Positions 24,876 through 34,177 of a stretch of DNA of 64,000 nucleotides are shown here, in pieces (the first letter of the stretch is position 1; each line of letters opens with the position of its first letter). Below the pieces are notes generated by a model, which saw nothing but the letters and a program-made list of their open reading frames with translations, ran no database searches and was not told the DNA's origin. Position numbers and translations under genes: made by a program. Location of the stretch: assembly GCA_021776785.1 (NCBI GenBank), contig JAJFFF010000001.1:1-64000 (forward strand). Direction: 5' to 3'. This DNA comes from Planctomycetota bacterium. Lineage in GTDB: Bacteria > Planctomycetota > PLA2.

Positions 24876-26507
24876 ATGAAATTCGCTGCTGCTTGGGGAG
24901 TTTTTCTTCTCTGCTTCGCGCCGATGGCGCAGGCCGAGGAGCCCCAAACCCCCAAACCCGTCGAGGACAACCCGTCTGTTCACTTGCCGGTCGACTGCAA
25001 GTTCTGGGTCAAGCTGCCCTCGCTGGAGCGAATGGACGAGTTGGCGCTGCGCCTCAAGCCGTTCTTCGAAAAATTCGACACCGCTGCGCCGATTCGGAAG
25101 CAGGCGCCGTCGAAACTCATCGCGGGCCTCGTCGGACTTGCGGATGCGGAGTTCGACAAGACGCGGCCGATTTTGCTCGCGATGCGCGCGGGCGACGCTG
25201 TGGCGATCCTCCCCGCGTCGGCGACGGCCACAACGACTGAGGACAAAGACGCCAACGGCATGTTGGTGACGCGTCGCGGTACGTTTTTCGTTGTCGGTGA
25301 GAAAGAAGACGTCAGCGCGCCCACGACCGGCGTGGCCGTGACGTTGCCCGAGGGCGACTTCGTCTTTCACGTGCCGCTCGCGAGGCTCATCGCGGACAAC
25401 AAAGCAAACATCGACAAGGGCTTTGAGAAGATCAAAGACCTCCCGATCCCGTTGCCGGACAACGTCAAAAATCTCTACGCCGAGGTGCTGGGCATCTCGC
25501 GCTCCACCCTCGACCAGATCGACTCCTTCACGTACTCGCTTAGCCTTTCGAAAGAAGGGCGGCTGTTCAGTACCGGACGCATCGCTACGAAGCCGCGTTC
25601 CAAAGTGCGCGAGATGCTCCGCTCGACGGGCAAGCCGGGAACCCACGAGCTCCTGCGCTTTCTCCCGCGTCAGGCATTCTCCGCATCGGTGGGGTACGGC
25701 AAAGCCGATTGGATTTCCAAGGAGCTGAAGACGCTGCTGGACAAGACGATGGGCGAGAACGCCGGCGAAGCGGTCCAAGCCTTGATGGGACCGACGGCAT
25801 TGCTTTCGAGCGTGATGGGCAACAAGACCGCATCCGTTTCAACCATGGGCGGCATGTTCAATGTCGGCGCGGTGGGACTTGCCGAGGTGACCGATGACGC
25901 CAAGGCGAAAGAGGCGCTGGCAGCGTACTCGCCGGCCGAATCCAACAAGATGCTGGTCGAGCTCAATATCCCGCTCAAGATCAACTGGGAGAAAGAGGTG
26001 TTCACACACGACGATGTGAAGGTGCACCGCCTCTCGTTTGAGTCTGACAACCAGCAGTTTGGCGCCATGTTGGCGATGACCGAAACCCTGATCGCGGTGG
26101 ACAGCGGTATGCTGCTTAGCGCGAGCGGGACCGGCGCGAAAACGGAACTGCTCGACCTGATCGATCGTCTGCGCGCCGGCAAGAAGTCGGCCGATCATCC
26201 GCACCTAACCGCGTTGCAGCGTTTGGGTGATTATCACGTCGCCTTCACCATTAACGTGGGCGCGCTGAAGCCGTTTGCGATGTTGTTTGCGATGCAGGCG
26301 CCGGAAGCCGGGCAGATAATGAACGCGATCCCCGAACAAATGCTCTTGTCCACAGCGATTCGCATGGACGACGGCGACATCTCCTGGAAGGGCGAGTGGC
26401 CGCTCCAAGAGATGAAGGGCCTTCTCGCGAAAGTCGCGGAAATGACGGACTCCGAAGACGCCGAAAAGGGCCTCAAAGAAGCCGAAGACGAAGAAGACTT
26501 CGACTAA
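24876..26507 (+). CDS. Secreted DUF3352-like protein (paralogue B)
   Basis: 543 residues. Signal peptide ends near residue 20 (PMAQA). The body is similar in layout to paralogue A, with a clear homologous C-terminal third and an identical-style acidic end (DEEDFD). A good ribosome-binding site, GAGGA, lies at 24861-24865. Both GTG 24873 and ATG 24876 are usable; I use the ATG. It has its own promoter region, since a terminator separates it from paralogue A, and its own terminator follows. Unknown function; the duplicated pair suggests a structural or sensory envelope role (inference). Confidence 0.8.
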   Translation: MKFAAAWGVFLLCFAPMAQAEEPQTPKPVEDNPSVHLPVDCKFWVKLPSLERMDELALRLKPFFEKFDTAAPIRKQAPSKLIAGLVGLADAEFDKTRPILLAMRAGDAVAILPASATATTTEDKDANGMLVTRRGTFFVVGEKEDVSAPTTGVAVTLPEGDFVFHVPLARLIADNKANIDKGFEKIKDLPIPLPDNVKNLYAEVLGISRSTLDQIDSFTYSLSLSKEGRLFSTGRIATKPRSKVREMLRSTGKPGTHELLRFLPRQAFSASVGYGKADWISKELKTLLDKTMGENAGEAVQALMGPTALLSSVMGNKTASVSTMGGMFNVGAVGLAEVTDDAKAKEALAAYSPAESNKMLVELNIPLKINWEKEVFTHDDVKVHRLSFESDNQQFGAMLAMTETLIAVDSGMLLSASGTGAKTELLDLIDRLRAGKKSADHPHLTALQRLGDYHVAFTINVGALKPFAMLFAMQAPEAGQIMNAIPEQMLLSTAIRMDDGDISWKGEWPLQEMKGLLAKVAEMTDSEDAEKGLKEAEDEEDFD

Positions 26508-26529
26508 CGCGATCCAAGAATCCAAGCAA

Positions 26530-26565
26530 AGAGGGCGAGCGCGCAGGTGCTCGCCCTTCTTGCGT
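26530..26565 (+). terminator. Rho-independent terminator
   Basis: Stem GGGCGAGC (26533-26540) with GCTCGCCC (26549-26556), followed by TTCTTGCGTTTT. Lies between convergent genes; the T-rich tail favours the plus-strand transcript. Confidence 0.65.
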
Positions 26566-26628
26566 TTTGGATTCGTGGCGATCCAGCCGCGGACCGCCGG
26601 TGCTCGTTGACTTGGTGCCGTATCGGTC

Positions 26629-29502
26629 TTACTCCGGCGGCGTGGGCGCCAGAGGAATCGAGTGGTTGCCACTAGCACTCAGCAGAAGGCGCCCGCCGTG
26701 CCTTTGAAGAAAGAATCGAGTCGTGTACGGTTCGCCGCCCTGAACCGAGAACTCGCAGCGAACGATCCGGTAATCAGCTGCCGTGCGCTCCGTCACCGTA
26801 TCGACGCGAATCTTGCCGTCGCGGAAGAGTTCTCCGAACGATCGGTGGAGCGAGCGCCATGCTTTCCGTGGGCTAAGCGGTTTGTCCTCGTCGATTCGGA
26901 GCATCTTGTCGAGCGCCTGATGCCACATGCGCAACATGATGCCAGCGATTCGGGTGTGTCTTTCCGCGCGCCGCGCGGTGTCTTTCGTTTGAAGAGCGAA
27001 GATGGCATCAAGGTCGCCTCTCTTGAGCAGATCCACATAGCGCTCGACCCATCGCTTCCCGGCGTCGGGCGTGAGGTCGGCCAACGCCTCTCCGAGCGGA
27101 GGCCACGCGATGTCATCTTTCGTTCCGCGCTTGCCGTCCGGTCCGCGGGAGCGAACGCGAAGCGCCATCTTGGTTTCGGCCTTTTCGTCGAACCCGGCCA
27201 GAGACTCGATCCTCCAATCGTGGCCCCACGCGTCTTGTGGGTCCTTGGTCGCGAGTCGGCCGCTCGCCGACTCGCCGATCTCGAACACGAAGCCGCGCAC
27301 CGTCTTCGGGAACTCCGCACGCTTCGCTCGCGAAAGGTCGACGACGATTTCTTGGAGGACGCGCGCGCGTCGTCGCAACGTATTCCGCGTCTGCTCGGCG
27401 GCGAATCGCAACCACTCCTCACTCGCCGTCCCATGGAGTTCGAGCGCGTCCGCGGATTTCGTTCCGCGAATCTCAAGCTTGGCGCGCGGCGCGGCCGGAG
27501 CGTTTGAAGTGCCGATCAACCGCGTGGCGAAGCTGTAAATCTCTCCGACGTCGACATCCACGTGGATGTGCGTGTTCGCTTCCGTCGTCGGCCGAGCGAC
27601 AAGTCCGTCGCGGATCGCCCGCAATTGATCGTCGGTGCTCCCGAGCGTCGCTAAAATCCGGTCCGCCACATGTCCCGCCCGAAACCGGACGGACTTCGCT
27701 CCAAACAGCTTCGCAAACATCGCCTCCGTTTCGGCGACGAACGCTTGGGTGCTGGGACTCGGGACCGCAGCCCCTCGAACCAACTGATGATCCGGCGAGA
27801 AACACGCGGCGTCGGCGACCGCGTCGAACGTGGCGCTGGGCACTTCGCCGAAATCGGCGTCCATGCCGAACCCAGGGATCCTCGCGACGTACCAGGCTTC
27901 GTCGCCCACGATCAGCGCAAGCGCGGCTTCGGGATCGCTTACCGCCCAGCGTGCCACTGCGGCGTGAAACGCCTGGCCGCGCTTGGTGTCGGGGCGAAAG
28001 CGCAGCCGACGGTCGGTGCGTTCGGCATTCTCGAGCGGCCCGTAGTCGGACTGTGAGACGTTGTGCGCGTCGATTTCGACGAGCAGCCAGCTGTCTTTCG
28101 CCAAGTCCTTTTCGGCCGGCGCGCTATGGGTCTTGTGGAGCGGATACCAACGAAGCCCGCGCGCGAAAACGCCGCGTTGTTTGTCTTCTTCGCGACGCTG
28201 GCCCGCGGCGACATCTCGTTGCTTCTTGCCGGATGTGACGAATGCTCGCCAGTAGTGTGGAAACGCTTCGGACTTCGCCGAGACCGCCGCGCGGATCCGC
28301 ATTCTCTTCATCGGTTCCGCGAAGCGATCGAAAAGCGAGCGTTGCTCTGGGGCGGCATCCACGATGATTTGGGTCCCGTCGTGCGTCACCTCGACGCCAA
28401 ACAGGTCTCGACTTCGGGCGAAACTCCGCAGCGCGTTGACCGCGGCGATCAACCGTTCTTTCGTAGCGGCCCCCTTCGCGAATCGGAACGACAGGGCTTG
28501 GCTCTCCTCGGCGGGGGGCGCCTTGGGCCGGAACTCCAAGGCGTGGATGGGCGTGTCATCCAACCGCTCCGTTGGGAGTTCGCGGAGGGCCAGATCGGCC
28601 GTTAACACTCCCTTTCGTGCGCCTTCGAGGCGTAGCTCGATCGCGCGCGTTGCATCCTTGGCGTGCGCGAGCTCCGCGAAGCGGATCCCGGACGAAAGAT
28701 CCACGCCCCACGCGACTGGCGACACCGCGTGATCGAGCACCGAAGCGAACATACTCAGGTAGGCCTCGCCGTCGGGATCGGCTTCGCGGAACTGAAGAAG
28801 TGCTTCAAAGTCGAGATCGGCCGCGAGCACCGTTCGAAAGCCGCCCGCGGTCATCGCGCCGACCATCGTTGCCAACTCGCCGGGCCGCTGCGATCCCGTG
28901 GCGCCGGGAATCTCTGCGGTCATATGGACGGCGCCGTCCTCGAAGAAACACTCGGCATGGAGCGACTCGCCGCCGCGAAAGGCGGGGAGAAACCGTGCGA
29001 TCCAAGCGACGGCAGCCTGCGACGCGCGGATGTCGATCGTGCGTGCCGGCCGCGGTCGCGACGCGCGGTCGCCATCCCAATCCCAGTTCGTCGTCGCCAG
29101 GTAGCGGCCGTGTCGCGCGAAGCTGTCGTCCGGCGTCGCGTCCTTGACGAGCGGGAGAATCCACGCGGAGTCTCCGTCCCCTCGGACGCAGTACAATAAC
29201 GGCTCGGTGCGATCGATCCAGTGCCATCGCAGCGATCGGCTCGGCCGGAGGGCGACGCTCGGTCTAAGCCGCGCGCCGTCTTTGATCGTTTCCAAAAGGA
29301 CGGACGACGTCAGGAATGCGCGCTCGAATTGTTCGATGGACGCGATAGTGATGACCACGCGTGCCGACTTCGGAATCCAACCGGACGCCTCGGCGGAAAG
29401 CGTGGCGTCCGACTCGGCGGTTGCGGGGAGCGTCTTGTCCCCGTCCGCTGCGCCGCCGCACGCGGCAACCGCGAACACACACGCCCAAATCCAACGGTTC
29501 AT
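26629..29502 (-). CDS. Large lipoprotein of unknown function
   Basis: 957 residues. Perfect lipobox VAAC with Cys at 15. The start is ATG 29502, directly before the signal sequence. The N-terminal region ('SARVVITIASIEQFERAFLTS...DRTEPLLYCVRGDGDSAWILPLV') is built like those of the DUF3352-like proteins nearby, and a second similar segment lies in the middle ('LVEIDAHNVSQSDYG', 'LALIVGDEAWYVARIPGF'). The last 130 residues form a separate domain with a helix pair and an NTF2-like ending ('YVDLLKRGDLDAIFALQTKD...TAADYRIVRCEFSVQGGEPYTTRFFLQRHGGRLLLSASG'). No enzyme motif seen. Confidence 0.75.
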   Translation of the reverse strand: MNRWIWACVFAVAACGGAADGDKTLPATAESDATLSAEASGWIPKSARVVITIASIEQFERAFLTSSVLLETIKDGARLRPSVALRPSRSLRWHWIDRTEPLLYCVRGDGDSAWILPLVKDATPDDSFARHGRYLATTNWDWDGDRASRPRPARTIDIRASQAAVAWIARFLPAFRGGESLHAECFFEDGAVHMTAEIPGATGSQRPGELATMVGAMTAGGFRTVLAADLDFEALLQFREADPDGEAYLSMFASVLDHAVSPVAWGVDLSSGIRFAELAHAKDATRAIELRLEGARKGVLTADLALRELPTERLDDTPIHALEFRPKAPPAEESQALSFRFAKGAATKERLIAAVNALRSFARSRDLFGVEVTHDGTQIIVDAAPEQRSLFDRFAEPMKRMRIRAAVSAKSEAFPHYWRAFVTSGKKQRDVAAGQRREEDKQRGVFARGLRWYPLHKTHSAPAEKDLAKDSWLLVEIDAHNVSQSDYGPLENAERTDRRLRFRPDTKRGQAFHAAVARWAVSDPEAALALIVGDEAWYVARIPGFGMDADFGEVPSATFDAVADAACFSPDHQLVRGAAVPSPSTQAFVAETEAMFAKLFGAKSVRFRAGHVADRILATLGSTDDQLRAIRDGLVARPTTEANTHIHVDVDVGEIYSFATRLIGTSNAPAAPRAKLEIRGTKSADALELHGTASEEWLRFAAEQTRNTLRRRARVLQEIVVDLSRAKRAEFPKTVRGFVFEIGESASGRLATKDPQDAWGHDWRIESLAGFDEKAETKMALRVRSRGPDGKRGTKDDIAWPPLGEALADLTPDAGKRWVERYVDLLKRGDLDAIFALQTKDTARRAERHTRIAGIMLRMWHQALDKMLRIDEDKPLSPRKAWRSLHRSFGELFRDGKIRVDTVTERTAADYRIVRCEFSVQGGEPYTTRFFLQRHGGRLLLSASGNHSIPLAPTPPE

Positions 29503-29617
29503 GCGTCCGAGTGTACGCCTTGAGAGCTGAAGGTGCCGGACGCGTCGATTTTGGAAGGGCACTCACGAGTAGTGGAATCGCGAGGCGGCGACCCACCGAC
29601 TTCATTTTTGGACCGGA

Positions 29618-31195
29618 TTAGTTCTGCGCTTTGCAGAACTCCTCGACGCGCTTGCCCAGCGTTTCGGGCGACATGCCGAACGCGCGTTGGATGCTCATCT
29701 CTTGGATTTTGCCCGTTTGGTAGTGAACCATGTAGTCGATGAGCTGTTTTTTGAAGCCGTTGCGGTAGAGGTAGTGGCATGTGGCGCCGGACTGGTCATA
29801 AAACATCCGCATCATCGACTGTGGGCGCGCGCCGATGGCCCAGCGGCGCACAAACTTAAACGACGGGTCCGTTCCCAGCTGACGCACGTTGGCGTTCGTC
29901 ACCCCCTCAAACAGCTCGGACCACGGCACTTTCTTGGGCGATGAGACGACAACATCCATGGAGCTCACGTGCTTGGCGGTCAGGTTGTATGTCTGTCGTT
30001 CCACGTCGTAGTGTGCCTCCTGCATGAACACGGCGAACCCCTCGACGATCCAGTAGCCCGGCATGAGTGGATTGGACACACGCTCTTTGTCGGTGAAACG
30101 CGGACACACGCGGTCGGTCCAGTGGTGCGTAAGCTCGTGGACAAACGTGCTGACAACTCGGCGTTCCGCGTCGCGGTTGTCGTGCCAGAAGAGCCGCGTC
30201 AGGCCCTCGAACGGTGTGTAGTAGCCCGCGCTCACTTCCAGGCCAGGTGAGACGGGACGTTCCGTGCCGCTGGTGGTTACGTATTCTTCTTTGTTTTCGA
30301 AGAGCATGATCTGAAGCACGCCGGAGCGACGCTGCCGTGTGACGGGAAACAGATCCGAGAGCGCTTTGCACACGACACGGCCGTAATCCAAGCAACGCCC
30401 GACCGGGCGCGTGTGGCGAAGCGGCGTCACCAACAGCATGGGCCCCGACTGCACTGCGTAGACGTCTTTGCGCCACAAGGCGCGCGCGCGTTTGACTTCG
30501 TGTCGGTTGGTGGCGAGCTTGGCGCCGCGACTCTCGACGTCTAAGTGGAAATCCAACCATTGCAGCGGACCGCCGAGCGCGAACTTTTTTGGTGCGAGCT
30601 TGGTGACGGCATCCAGCGCGCCCTTGTGTTTGGGTTTCGACTGCAAAGCGACGCGGAGGATGTAGAGGGCATCGGCAAGCTTCGCCGTGCCGGCACGCGC
30701 GACGAGAATGTCGGCGTACGTGTTCATGACCGCGTCGAACTTCTTGGCGACACCTCGCGCGGCGTCGACTTTAAGGAGCCCATTCGGCCATTTCGAAACG
30801 AGCTTGAGGAGCTTGCGCTGAAACGTGAGCGATTGCGCCGAGATCCACCCGTCCTCCTGGGCTTGATTGAAGATGCGTTGGGTAAGTGGCGCGTCGTGGG
30901 TCTTAAATGCGGCTGCCGCGAGCCGCGGCAGCGCCTTTAGGCGCGCGTGCCGCGCGAGTAACGCGTACGCGCGAATCCTCCAAGCGCGATCGGGAGCAAA
31001 CAACAGCGTGCCGTTGTCTTTTTCGATGAGGCAGTACTCGGACAGATCGACTTCGCGGTCGCCGTTGAGGACTTTCTTGCCCGAGACGACGAAGTCGCCG
31101 CGTTTGATTTTTCCTTCACGCGTGACGGCGGTACCCGCGTGCGTGGTCGCTGCGACGAGCACGAACACGAGGGCGAGTCGGATCGCCGCGCTCAT
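29618..31195 (-). CDS. Secreted zinc metallopeptidase (DUF1570/gluzincin-like)
   Basis: 525 residues. Signal peptide 1-20. Helical N-terminal half; peptidase domain with HELTH at 353-357 (ligands H353 and H357, catalytic E354) and the third ligand E385 in 'VEGFAVFMQEAHYD'. A trailing domain with 'MSIQRAFGMSPETLGKRVEEFCK' is typical of this secreted gluzincin group, which is common in planctomycetes. Its ATG (31195) overlaps the stop of the upstream beta-propeller gene by 4 bases (ATGA), so the two are coupled and may act together outside the membrane. Confidence 0.8.
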   Translation of the reverse strand: MSAAIRLALVFVLVAATTHAGTAVTREGKIKRGDFVVSGKKVLNGDREVDLSEYCLIEKDNGTLLFAPDRAWRIRAYALLARHARLKALPRLAAAAFKTHDAPLTQRIFNQAQEDGWISAQSLTFQRKLLKLVSKWPNGLLKVDAARGVAKKFDAVMNTYADILVARAGTAKLADALYILRVALQSKPKHKGALDAVTKLAPKKFALGGPLQWLDFHLDVESRGAKLATNRHEVKRARALWRKDVYAVQSGPMLLVTPLRHTRPVGRCLDYGRVVCKALSDLFPVTRQRRSGVLQIMLFENKEEYVTTSGTERPVSPGLEVSAGYYTPFEGLTRLFWHDNRDAERRVVSTFVHELTHHWTDRVCPRFTDKERVSNPLMPGYWIVEGFAVFMQEAHYDVERQTYNLTAKHVSSMDVVVSSPKKVPWSELFEGVTNANVRQLGTDPSFKFVRRWAIGARPQSMMRMFYDQSGATCHYLYRNGFKKQLIDYMVHYQTGKIQEMSIQRAFGMSPETLGKRVEEFCKAQN

Positions 31196-32469
31196 TGTGC
31201 CGCTCCCTGAAACGCTTTGATGGTGAATACGCCGTCCACGATTAAGACGAGATTGTCCGTGGGTACAGGTCGGTAGACGACGCTTTTGACGGGTAGCCGC
31301 CAGAGGATTTCTAGTGACTCCAGATCTGCTGCCCAGCTTCCGAAGTACCCGATGTCACCAAGGAGCGTTGGCGCAACGGTGTGGCGAAACAGATCGGGTT
31401 GTATTTTGACGTCGGTGAGTGCGTAAATCTTGCGGTCACGCATAAACGACCACGCGCGGTTTGGCGGCCGATCCTCCAAGATCAACGTGCCGCGGCGGTG
31501 GTAGACCGGTGCGACGGGAACCTCCGGTAACAGGCCCACCTTGCCTTTGAGCTCGACAGCGTTGCCTTTCCAGGTCAGTTCCTGCATTGACCAGTACGCG
31601 TTGCCCTTTGTGGTTTGTAGGGGCGAAGACGACCTGAGGTAGAGCGAGTCGCGTGTCACGGTGAGTTGAATTGGGCGTGGACGCCAGTTCCCTCCCTTTC
31701 CGAGGTACCCCATGATCTGATGAAACTTCAGCTCACCGTTGGAGCGGTGATACGCCGTCACGGACACGCTTCTGTTGTTGCCGCGCGCCTGAAACACGTA
31801 GTCGCCAGCGACAACAGGTGCGCCCATCGTTCTGTGGAACACGTCTCTCCCTGCTCCCGTTGACCAAAGCGGAAAGCTGGAGCCGGGACGAAACGCGAAG
31901 ATCTCCTCGCTGCCACGAGCGGGAACGTACACGAGCCCGTCTTCGCCGATCGGCATCGTCGGCGTGGACCCATCGACATGCCGCTTCGACACGCGCCACG
32001 CCCGCGACATTTTGCTCCCGCGCAGCCGGTACCCGACAAGTTCTCGGTCGACCGATTCCAGCACGACGATTCCGGCCATCACAATGAGGCGTGAACGAAT
32101 CCTTATTTTTTTGTCTGTGAAGGTTGTCGCGGCGCGGCGCTTACCGCTTCGAACATCGAACGCGATGAGCGAAGTAAGCCCCTTGGGGTTTTTCGTTAAG
32201 AAGTAGCCGACGCCGTCCCAAAGAACCGGCGGACAAACGATCGCGCCGTCTTTGGGCGAGAGCGACAACGTCCACGCGAGCTCGATATCGCCGACGATGG
32301 GGCGGGCCGCGGAGAGGCCGCCGCCGGAAGCCGGGCCACGTGGATTCGGCCAACGCGTGGGCGCCGCCAAAGTCCCATCCAATACCGCAGGAGGCTCGGC
32401 GAGCCCAACCGTTGCGAGAAGTCCGAGTACGAGTCCACTTGCCGCACGCCATTGCCCCAGCCATTGCAT
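31192..32469 (-). CDS. Exported beta-propeller (PQQ-like) protein
   Basis: 425 residues with a signal peptide ending near residue 24. The sequence is a string of beta-sheet blades with typical PQQ-like phrases: 'VCPPVLWDGVGYFLTKNPKGLTSLIAFDVRSGKRRA', 'VYVPARGSEEIFAFRPGSSFPLWSTGAG', 'APVVAGDYVFQARGNN', 'IGYFGSWAADLESLEILWRLPVKSVVYRPVPTDNLVLIVDG'. Such propellers usually bind proteins or act as outer-membrane assembly or structural scaffolds; no cofactor ligand set is evident. Overlaps the metallopeptidase gene by 4 bases at its stop. Confidence 0.7.
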   Translation of the reverse strand: MQWLGQWRAASGLVLGLLATVGLAEPPAVLDGTLAAPTRWPNPRGPASGGGLSAARPIVGDIELAWTLSLSPKDGAIVCPPVLWDGVGYFLTKNPKGLTSLIAFDVRSGKRRAATTFTDKKIRIRSRLIVMAGIVVLESVDRELVGYRLRGSKMSRAWRVSKRHVDGSTPTMPIGEDGLVYVPARGSEEIFAFRPGSSFPLWSTGAGRDVFHRTMGAPVVAGDYVFQARGNNRSVSVTAYHRSNGELKFHQIMGYLGKGGNWRPRPIQLTVTRDSLYLRSSSPLQTTKGNAYWSMQELTWKGNAVELKGKVGLLPEVPVAPVYHRRGTLILEDRPPNRAWSFMRDRKIYALTDVKIQPDLFRHTVAPTLLGDIGYFGSWAADLESLEILWRLPVKSVVYRPVPTDNLVLIVDGVFTIKAFQGAAQ

Positions 32470-32660
32470 CGGTGCATCGTACCGAATTCGCCGCGCCAGA
32501 CAGCCCGCTGTCTAGCCGCGCAGCGCCCGCACGTTGTCGCTACTCGCCGCCCCGCCGTTTTTTTTTTGGAACACGATCATTCGGTCAACGATGCCCACGG
32601 ACCTGCGCGTCATGTGGATCGCCCCAACGGGCGAACCCGCTGCCGCGCTACAATGGCGCT

Positions 32661-33179
32661 ATGAAACAGACGTTGCTGGTGGCGGTTGCGTCCGCTGCGA
32701 TCGGTGCGGCCACCGCCGTGCTCTTAATCGAAAAGCCGGTTTCGGTGGGCCGCGCGTCGGCTCGCGCGCAAACCTTGGACACGCAAGCCCTTGAGGCAGC
32801 GTTCCGCCGCGCCCTCGCATCGGTACGCATTGAAATGCGCGGTGAAACGACATCGTCCACGCGGGAGCCCACGCAAGAGACCACGTCGGCCGACAAGGAC
32901 AGTCCGCCGGCCGATGGCGCTCGCGATGCAGATGACGCCGCGTTGCTCTCGCCACCCCGACTCACCGTGCTCGGGTCGCTGCGGCCGTTTACTAACGACG
33001 ACACCCTGCGGCGTACGTGGATGTTTCGCACAGAGCGCGACGTGCTGAAGTGGTTGGGCACGCCGCACCAAGTGCATGGTGGGCAGGGAACAGAGTTCTG
33101 GCAGTACGATCTTGTCAACCCGCCGGGCAAAGTGTCTTTGCGATTTCACCGCGGACGATTGATCAGCTTGACGCGTTGA
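32661..33179 (+). CDS. Small exported protein, membrane-anchored (hypothetical)
   Basis: 172 residues. One N-terminal hydrophobic segment (signal or anchor, 4-23). A Thr/Ser/Asp/Glu-rich linker follows (about 60-95). The C-terminal domain 'TWMFRTERDVLKWLGTPHQVHGGQGTEFWQYDLVNPPGKVSLRFHRGRLISL' resembles the small SmpA/BamE-like fold, in which short outer-membrane lipoproteins have 'VRxxLGxP...WxY...L.FxxGRL' patterns. This is an inference from the pattern only. No lipobox. ATG 32661 is chosen because it precedes the hydrophobic stretch; a longer upstream ORF is not supported. Confidence 0.55.
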   Translation: MKQTLLVAVASAAIGAATAVLLIEKPVSVGRASARAQTLDTQALEAAFRRALASVRIEMRGETTSSTREPTQETTSADKDSPPADGARDADDAALLSPPRLTVLGSLRPFTNDDTLRRTWMFRTERDVLKWLGTPHQVHGGQGTEFWQYDLVNPPGKVSLRFHRGRLISLTR

Positions 33180-33204
33180 GGTTGACGTTCGAGTCAACGC
33201 GTCA
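33169..33204. terminator. Bidirectional hairpin spanning two convergent stop codons
   Basis: TGACGCGTTGA (33169-33179) pairs perfectly over 11 bases with TCAACGCGTCA (33194-33204), 14-base loop. The plus-strand stop (33177-33179) and the minus-strand stop (33194-33196) both lie inside the stem. No T run on either side, so termination efficiency is uncertain. Confidence 0.6.
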
Positions 33205-34129
33205 CGATCTCGCACCGCGGATGTGTTTGGCGAAAGCGATCGACTGCTTCGCGCGTGACCTTGGTGCGCCGGATCTCGAGACGTCGCAGCCCCGGTAGGA
33301 GCGCGCCGATCCGTTCCAAGCCGTGGTCGGTGAGCGGCGTGCGGTCCACTTCGAGATGCACCAGCGCCGTCATGCCCGCAAGGCGCTCGACGTCCGCGTC
33401 GGTAAACGCCAAGCCGTTGAGCCGGAGTGTCGTTAGGAGCCGCTGATTTGGTAGGCGCGAAATCGTGTCTATCGTCACGCTTGTTTCGGTGAGGTCGAGT
33501 TCTCGGAGCGAGGGAAAACGATGTAGGAGTGCGACGCCTTCGTCGGTGACTCCCGGGCCACGCAAACGCAATCCGCGCAGCGTACTGAGGTCAGGGAGCG
33601 CACGGATCCATGCGTCGTCGAGTCCACCCCGTCGAAAGTCGATGGACTCCAACGCCGGGAGTTCCGTCAAATGTCGCAGGCTTTTAGGGTCGATGTCTGC
33701 GTCCTTGAGGCTTAGTGATTTCAGCTCGCGTATCTGGTTGTCGTCGAGCTTTCGAAACTCCGAGGGGGACACGCGCTTGATCCAGCGCACGACGCTGAGC
33801 TCGCGGTTACTCGGCGCGGCACTCGGCGCCTTGCCGGCACGGGCGTCCTGGTCGTTGTCCGTTGCGGCGACGTCGGCCTTCTCATCTTTGGTGATCTCCG
33901 CAACTTCGTGCGCCCGCTCGCGCTTCGTCACTTCGAGGCGACCATGGAGCCGTTCGATCTCGCGCGTCAGCCGCTTGTTTTCGTTTACAAGACTCGCGAA
34001 CTCAGAACCGGGTTTGGGTTCGCGCTCGGCGCGTTGCGGGCGGGACTCGGCGCGGGCGTTGACGACCACCAAAGTGAGGACGGCACCGACAGTCGCTCCG
34101 CAAAGTCCCCAAAAGGTCTTTCCGTTCAC
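33194..34129 (-). CDS. Membrane-anchored leucine-rich-repeat protein
   Basis: 311 residues. N-terminal hydrophobic segment 7-27, then a coiled coil ('LVNENKRLTREIERLHGRLEVTKRERAHEVAEI', about 47-79), an Asp/Ala linker, and five or six leucine-rich repeats from about 130 ('LKSLSLKDADIDPKSLRHLTELPALESIDFRRGG', 'LRGLRLRGPGVTDEGVALLHRFPSLRELDLTETSV', 'LTTLRLNGLAFTDADVERLAGMTALVHLEVDRTPLTDHGL'). The repeats match the bacterial 'GTDxGL' subtype common in planctomycetes. Likely periplasmic or surface protein-binding. Confidence 0.82.
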   Translation of the reverse strand: MNGKTFWGLCGATVGAVLTLVVVNARAESRPQRAEREPKPGSEFASLVNENKRLTREIERLHGRLEVTKRERAHEVAEITKDEKADVAATDNDQDARAGKAPSAAPSNRELSVVRWIKRVSPSEFRKLDDNQIRELKSLSLKDADIDPKSLRHLTELPALESIDFRRGGLDDAWIRALPDLSTLRGLRLRGPGVTDEGVALLHRFPSLRELDLTETSVTIDTISRLPNQRLLTTLRLNGLAFTDADVERLAGMTALVHLEVDRTPLTDHGLERIGALLPGLRRLEIRRTKVTREAVDRFRQTHPRCEIVTR

Positions 34130-34177
34130 ACTCGGATTCTACTCGCTCGGGTGTGTCGTCGTCGGGTCGTGTGGCGG

